DNA from: Carnobacterium_A sp047553015
Lineage (GTDB): Bacteria; Bacillota; Bacilli; Lactobacillales; Carnobacteriaceae
DNA length: 64,000 nucleotides
Assembly: GCF_047553015.1 (NCBI RefSeq)
Contig: NZ_CP180212.1
Coordinates: 1,054,001-1,118,000 of the forward strand
Direction: 5' to 3'
The notes under the pieces are model-generated. The model was given only the letters and a program-made list of their open reading frames with translations, ran no database searches and was not told the origin of the DNA. The position numbers were made by a program, and so were the translations under genes. Below are positions 60,869 through 64,000 of the stretch, in pieces. Position 1 is the stretch's first letter; each line of letters opens with the position of its first letter.

Positions 60869-62050
60869 ATGAAAAATATGGTTGGGAATTTTAATATTAT
60901 TGATGATATTATGCATAAAACAGAAAATGAAATAAAAAATATTAAACCGATTAGTATAATATTAATTGGCAAAACAGGAGTAGGGAAAAGTACATTAATC
61001 AATCGTATTTTTCGTGAAAACTTAGCTGAAACAGGGATTGGAAGTCCGGTAACAAAGCATTTAAGACGAATAACAAAAGATGGTGTACCGATTGTTTTAT
61101 ATGATACAAAAGGATTAGAATTAAATAATGAGGCTCAAAAAGAGGTACTAAAGGAAATTTTTGAAACAATATCAGAAGGTAAAAAAAATCAGTCTAATAA
61201 AGAAATCCACCTTATTTACTATTGTATAAATGCAAATTCTTCAAGAATAGAACCGTTAGAACTAGAGTTAATCGAAAAATTAAGCACTAAAATACCGGTA
61301 GTAGTCATATTAACTCAATCTATTGGAAATCAGTCAAAAGAATTTGGGCAATACATCAAAAATTTGAACCTACCTATTTATGGTGTTGTTAATGTAATGG
61401 CACAAGAATTTATTATTTCAAATGATCTAACTATCCAACCATTTGGTCTGAAAGAACTTATTGAAATGAGCTTTCAAATTATTCCAGATGAGCAAAAAAG
61501 AGCTTTTAATAACGCCCAACAAGTGGATATTGAGCGTAAAGCAAAATCTGCACGAAGTTGGGCATTTAAGTATATAGCGAGTTCATTTGGAGTAGGATTT
61601 ATGCCAATTCCTTTTTCTGATGCCTCTATATTAGTTCCAATGCAGCTAACTTTACTGGCGCATATTACAGCAATATTCGGCATCTCGATGGACAAAGCAA
61701 CGATTACAAGTATGCTGGCTGCCATAGGAGGAACTGGCGGAGCTACTTATGCTGGTAGATATATTGTTTCAACTATTATCAAACTAGTACCAGGTGTAGG
61801 CACAATTATTGGAGGAGTTATTAGTGGAGCAACAGCTTCTATAATGACAACAGCTTTAGCATTAAGTTATATAGAAGTTCTGACGGTTATTGCAAAAGGT
61901 GAGAAAGATGGAAAATATCCTGATTTAAAAAATATTGAAAAACTCATGAAAGAAAAATTTGAAAATCGTCTAAAAAACTCAAAAAAAACATCTAATGATG
62001 CAGAAGAACTACCTGAAGAGAAAAAAAGTAAATGGCAATTTTGGAAATAA
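60869..62050 (+). CDS. DUF697-type GTPase
   Basis: This 393-residue protein has an N-terminal small GTPase domain: G1 IGKTGVGKSTLIN (about 33-45) and G3 LYDTKGLE. The G4 position reads LTQSIG rather than NKxD, so guanine specificity may be altered. The C-terminal half (about 225-345) is hydrophobic and glycine-rich, matching DUF697, and probably inserts into the membrane. The tail is charged and ends with tryptophans. Relatives are YcjF/YcjX-like proteins with no firm function. AGGAGG precedes the ATG. Confidence 0.82.
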   Translation: MKNMVGNFNIIDDIMHKTENEIKNIKPISIILIGKTGVGKSTLINRIFRENLAETGIGSPVTKHLRRITKDGVPIVLYDTKGLELNNEAQKEVLKEIFETISEGKKNQSNKEIHLIYYCINANSSRIEPLELELIEKLSTKIPVVVILTQSIGNQSKEFGQYIKNLNLPIYGVVNVMAQEFIISNDLTIQPFGLKELIEMSFQIIPDEQKRAFNNAQQVDIERKAKSARSWAFKYIASSFGVGFMPIPFSDASILVPMQLTLLAHITAIFGISMDKATITSMLAAIGGTGGATYAGRYIVSTIIKLVPGVGTIIGGVISGATASIMTTALALSYIEVLTVIAKGEKDGKYPDLKNIEKLMKEKFENRLKNSKKTSNDAEELPEEKKSKWQFWK

Positions 62051-62685
62051 AAGATTATTTTGAGTCATATTTCAATTTATTCGTTAAAAAAGATGAAAAT
62101 AGATACAACAAAGCCTATTATTAGTGTGTTTTACCCCCGATTATCAATCATTTCAAGGATAAAACAAACTATGTTAAGCTTTAATATAGATAAATTTTAT
62201 TATGATTTGTTATAAATTGACTAAATAGATTATTTTAAGTTATTTATGATAAAAAAATTATTTGTTCAATTAATTGTATCACTATAAAATTTACTTTACA
62301 GTTTAAGCAACATAAAAAATAATCCATTCAAATGAGTTAAGCAATTTGAATGGATTATTTTTTATGTTCAAGTTTTTAGTAACAAACCAATTAATAAGTA
62401 TAAAAAAAATAAGTTAGCACGAATAAAAAATAAAGTGATATAAAAGGATATTTTTTATAAAACAACTCATAAAAGAGATAAGAGACAAAATTGATCTAGT
62501 AAAGAGCTTTTAGACATTTATAAATTTTATCTAGTTTACATAATATATATTATACGGAGTAGTTGATTATACTAAAATATGAAATAATTAAATTTATCGC
62601 TATTTTTAGGTGTATTCTAAGCTCGTTTCAGTTTTTTTCGTTGGTCTATCTCTCTAGTTGTTATTATAATTCACTTTAACGTAAA
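62051..62685. other. Long AT-rich intergenic region
   Basis: No plausible gene is seen across this stretch of over 600 bases. It is very AT-rich. A TTGACT lies at 62217-62222 with only weak -10 candidates, a 25-bp hairpin lies at 62309-62368, and a 14-base palindrome ATAATATATATTAT lies at 62540-62553. Parts could be a remnant or a regulatory RNA. Confidence 0.5.
62309..62368. terminator. Perfect 25-bp hairpin, orphan terminator-like
   Basis: Arms 62309-62333 and 62344-62368 match perfectly around a 10-base loop and contain AATCCATTCAAAT and its complement. A-runs on one side and T-runs on the other let it act on either strand. It lies 260 bases after the GTPase stop and has no adjacent gene, so it may end a long 3' UTR or a small RNA. 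Confidence 0.65.
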
Positions 62686-62721
62686 ATACTAGAGCATAAC
62701 AGTTATTGTTTGCTCTAGTAT
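62686..62721 (-). terminator. Terminator after ppaC
   Basis: ATACTAGAGCA (62686-62696) pairs perfectly with TGCTCTAGTAT (62711-62721), and TTTTAC follows on the minus strand. Confidence 0.82.
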
Positions 62722-62732
62722 AGATGCAATGA

Positions 62733-63662
62733 CTATTTGGTCAGTACTTTTGTTAACTGTGGTACAATTTGTTTCTTTCTTGAAACGACACCTTTTAAAG
62801 TTGCTTTGTTATTCTCGAGTTTAATCTTAAATGCTTCCTCTACTGCTTCGATTGGATTCCCTGTTGCTAGAATAACTGAATCACTATCTAATATATTAGT
62901 GACAACTAAAATAAATAAATCGTAATGATTTACTACACTCAATTCTACCATAGTTGCTTCTAATTCTTCTTGTTTAGAAAATACGTCGTTTACGTCAACA
63001 ACATTGACTTGCGCAACGCGTACATTCTTTTCTCCCATTGGAAAACTTTTTGCATCCATATCTAATAACTCAACTGCAGATTTATTGCTGAGATTTGTAC
63101 CAGCTTTAAGTAGATTTAATCCGTAAGTGTTTAGATCTATCGCTGCAAGTTCGGCTAATTCATTAGCTGCTGCTACATCTTCGTTGGTACAAGTTGGGGA
63201 TTTAAATAATAAGGTATCTGAAACAATAGCAGATAGCATTAATCCTGCTAATTCTTTTGGAATAACAATGTTATTTTCTTTAAATAATTTTAAAATGATT
63301 GTATTTGTGCAGCCTACAGGCGCGGCGCGGTAATACAACGGATTAGTTGTTTCAAAATTTGCGATTCTATGGTGGTCCACTACAGCTAGCACCTCTACCT
63401 CGCTGATGTCTTCTACACTTTGTTGCGTTTCATTATGATCCACTAACATAACTTTCGTTACTTCATTTGCTGCTGTTTCTATCACACGTGGTGCTTTAAA
63501 ATTAAATTGATTTAAAGCGTATTGTGTTTCTTCAGTAACGTCACCTAATGAAACCGCTTCAGAATCTACACCCAACTGATTTTGTAAATAGGCAAACGAA
63601 ATCGCAGATGCGATTGCATCTGTATCTGGATTTTTATGACCAAAAATTAACACTTTACTCAT
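62733..63662 (-). CDS. ppaC: Manganese-dependent inorganic pyrophosphatase
   Basis: This family II (DHH/DHHA2) pyrophosphatase hydrolyses pyrophosphate in the cytoplasm. The 309 residues match the family. Metal ligands are in FGHKNPDTDAIASA (about 7-20), VDHNETQ and VVDHHRIANF (about 95-104). The C-terminal DHHA2 part ends with the substrate-binding VVSRKKQIVPQL. It has an AAAGGAG site and its own terminator. Confidence 0.97.
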   Translation of the reverse strand: MSKVLIFGHKNPDTDAIASAISFAYLQNQLGVDSEAVSLGDVTEETQYALNQFNFKAPRVIETAANEVTKVMLVDHNETQQSVEDISEVEVLAVVDHHRIANFETTNPLYYRAAPVGCTNTIILKLFKENNIVIPKELAGLMLSAIVSDTLLFKSPTCTNEDVAAANELAELAAIDLNTYGLNLLKAGTNLSNKSAVELLDMDAKSFPMGEKNVRVAQVNVVDVNDVFSKQEELEATMVELSVVNHYDLFILVVTNILDSDSVILATGNPIEAVEEAFKIKLENNKATLKGVVSRKKQIVPQLTKVLTK

Positions 63663-63699
63663 TAATAAACGCTCCTTTATTAGTTATATTCTCTCTCTA

Positions 63700-64000
63700 T
63701 TATTCACTAAAATTCTTTTTTAGTCTACTATAATAATTCTCTTCTTCTAAATAAATAGTAAAAAAATCTAAAAAATTAATAATACGTGGGACTTGTTCTT
63801 TATCAAATCGATAAACATAAGATAATTGGAAAACTATTTTCGGATCAAAACTTAGTACTTTAGATCCTATATCTACTATTTTTGTTTCAATAAATGAACG
63901 CGGCAATGCAGTATAACTGTTAGTTGTTTTACTAAAGCGATAAAGCTGTTCTGGAGTCGTTAAATAAGCTGAAATAGATGGTAAATTAGTTAATTGGTTT
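63700..64000 (-). CDS. C-terminal part of a possible LysR-type regulator
   Basis: The frame is open from the window edge and codes for about 99 residues, ending at 63700. Segments TTPEQLYRFSKTTNSYTALPRSFIETKI (residues about 15-42 of the fragment) and the end RIINFLDFFTIYLEEEN look like the last part of a LysR substrate-binding domain. Similarity is weak, so this is a tentative assignment. It is 37 bases upstream of ppaC on the same strand. Confidence 0.4.
   Translation of the reverse strand, partial: NQLTNLPSISAYLTTPEQLYRFSKTTNSYTALPRSFIETKIVDIGSKVLSFDPKIVFQLSYVYRFDKEQVPRIINFLDFFTIYLEEENYYSRLKKNFSE

Noticed and set aside
1..64000. CRISPR arrays, prophage, insertion sequences, tRNA or rRNA genes
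   Set aside because: No spaced direct repeats, transposase, integrase, phage gene or tRNA-like cloverleaf was seen on either strand by eye. A tRNA or covariance-model scan could still find something missed.

Overview
The window is low-GC Firmicutes chromosome. RexAB-type recombination nucleases, a glycyl T-box, NiaR/NiaX control of niacin uptake, a TrpXYZ-type transporter and the phoH-pgpH-ybeY-dgkA-cdd-era-recO-glyQS-dnaG-rpoD order point to Lactobacillales. A meso-diaminopimelate dehydrogenase suggests meso-DAP peptidoglycan, which fits Carnobacterium or a relative better than Enterococcus or Streptococcus. The genus is an inference. No rRNA, tRNA, CRISPR array, insertion sequence or prophage was seen. 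Nearly all of the window is dense, ordinary chromosomal coding sequence.

Layout. 1-7.7 kb: end of aspS, then sppA, an RDD membrane protein, nfo, lemA with a TPM-domain protein, ppsR (minus), zur, rpsU and yqeY. 7.9-17.6 kb: the conserved phoH-to-recO operon and T-box-controlled glyQS. 17.7-20.7 kb: an ABC half-transporter, niaR, and niaX behind two NiaR-like boxes. 20.9-27.9 kb: dnaG, rpoD, an unknown gene, trmK, nif3, pepT and a DUF1294 gene. 28-35.5 kb: rexB-rexA. 35.5-38.8 kb: a minus-strand envelope operon (YkyA-like lipoprotein, NodB deacetylase lipoprotein, secreted DUF4015 glycoside hydrolase) and a small unknown gene. 39-49.2 kb: lspA, rluD and the pyr operon. 49.4-64 kb: fbpA/rqcH, an alpha-carbonic anhydrase, a trpXYZ-like transporter with an elaborate leader, a MarR regulator, a PfpI protein, an S66 peptidase, an ECF S-component, ddh, a decayed gene, a zinc metallopeptidase, a DUF697 GTPase, ppaC and the end of a possible LysR gene.

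The most unusual content is the pyr operon (pyrR-pyrC-pyrAA-pyrAB-pyrD-pyrF-pyrE). It has PyrR attenuators before and after pyrR, but pyrB and pyrP are absent, and so is pyrK, although the PyrD is the class 1B type that normally needs PyrK. PyrAA and PyrAB are full length and unbroken, yet they lack the glutaminase Cys-His-Glu triad and key ATP and metal ligands in both ATP-grasp domains. This looks like a carbamoyl-phosphate synthetase that lost catalysis but kept its fold, its reading frames and its place in a uridine-responsive operon.

The second notable locus is the trpXYZ leader (52.0-52.4 kb). A palindrome of the form CTAG-N4-CTAG, like the enterobacterial TrpR operator, covers the -10 box. 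A 24-codon leader ORF with one Trp codon follows, then a run of mutually exclusive hairpins ending in a strong terminator. Smaller points of interest are paired NiaR boxes, a deacetylase/hydrolase pair resembling a split PgaB, minimal ORFs overlapping two non-ATG starts, and an orphan 25-bp hairpin near 62.3 kb.
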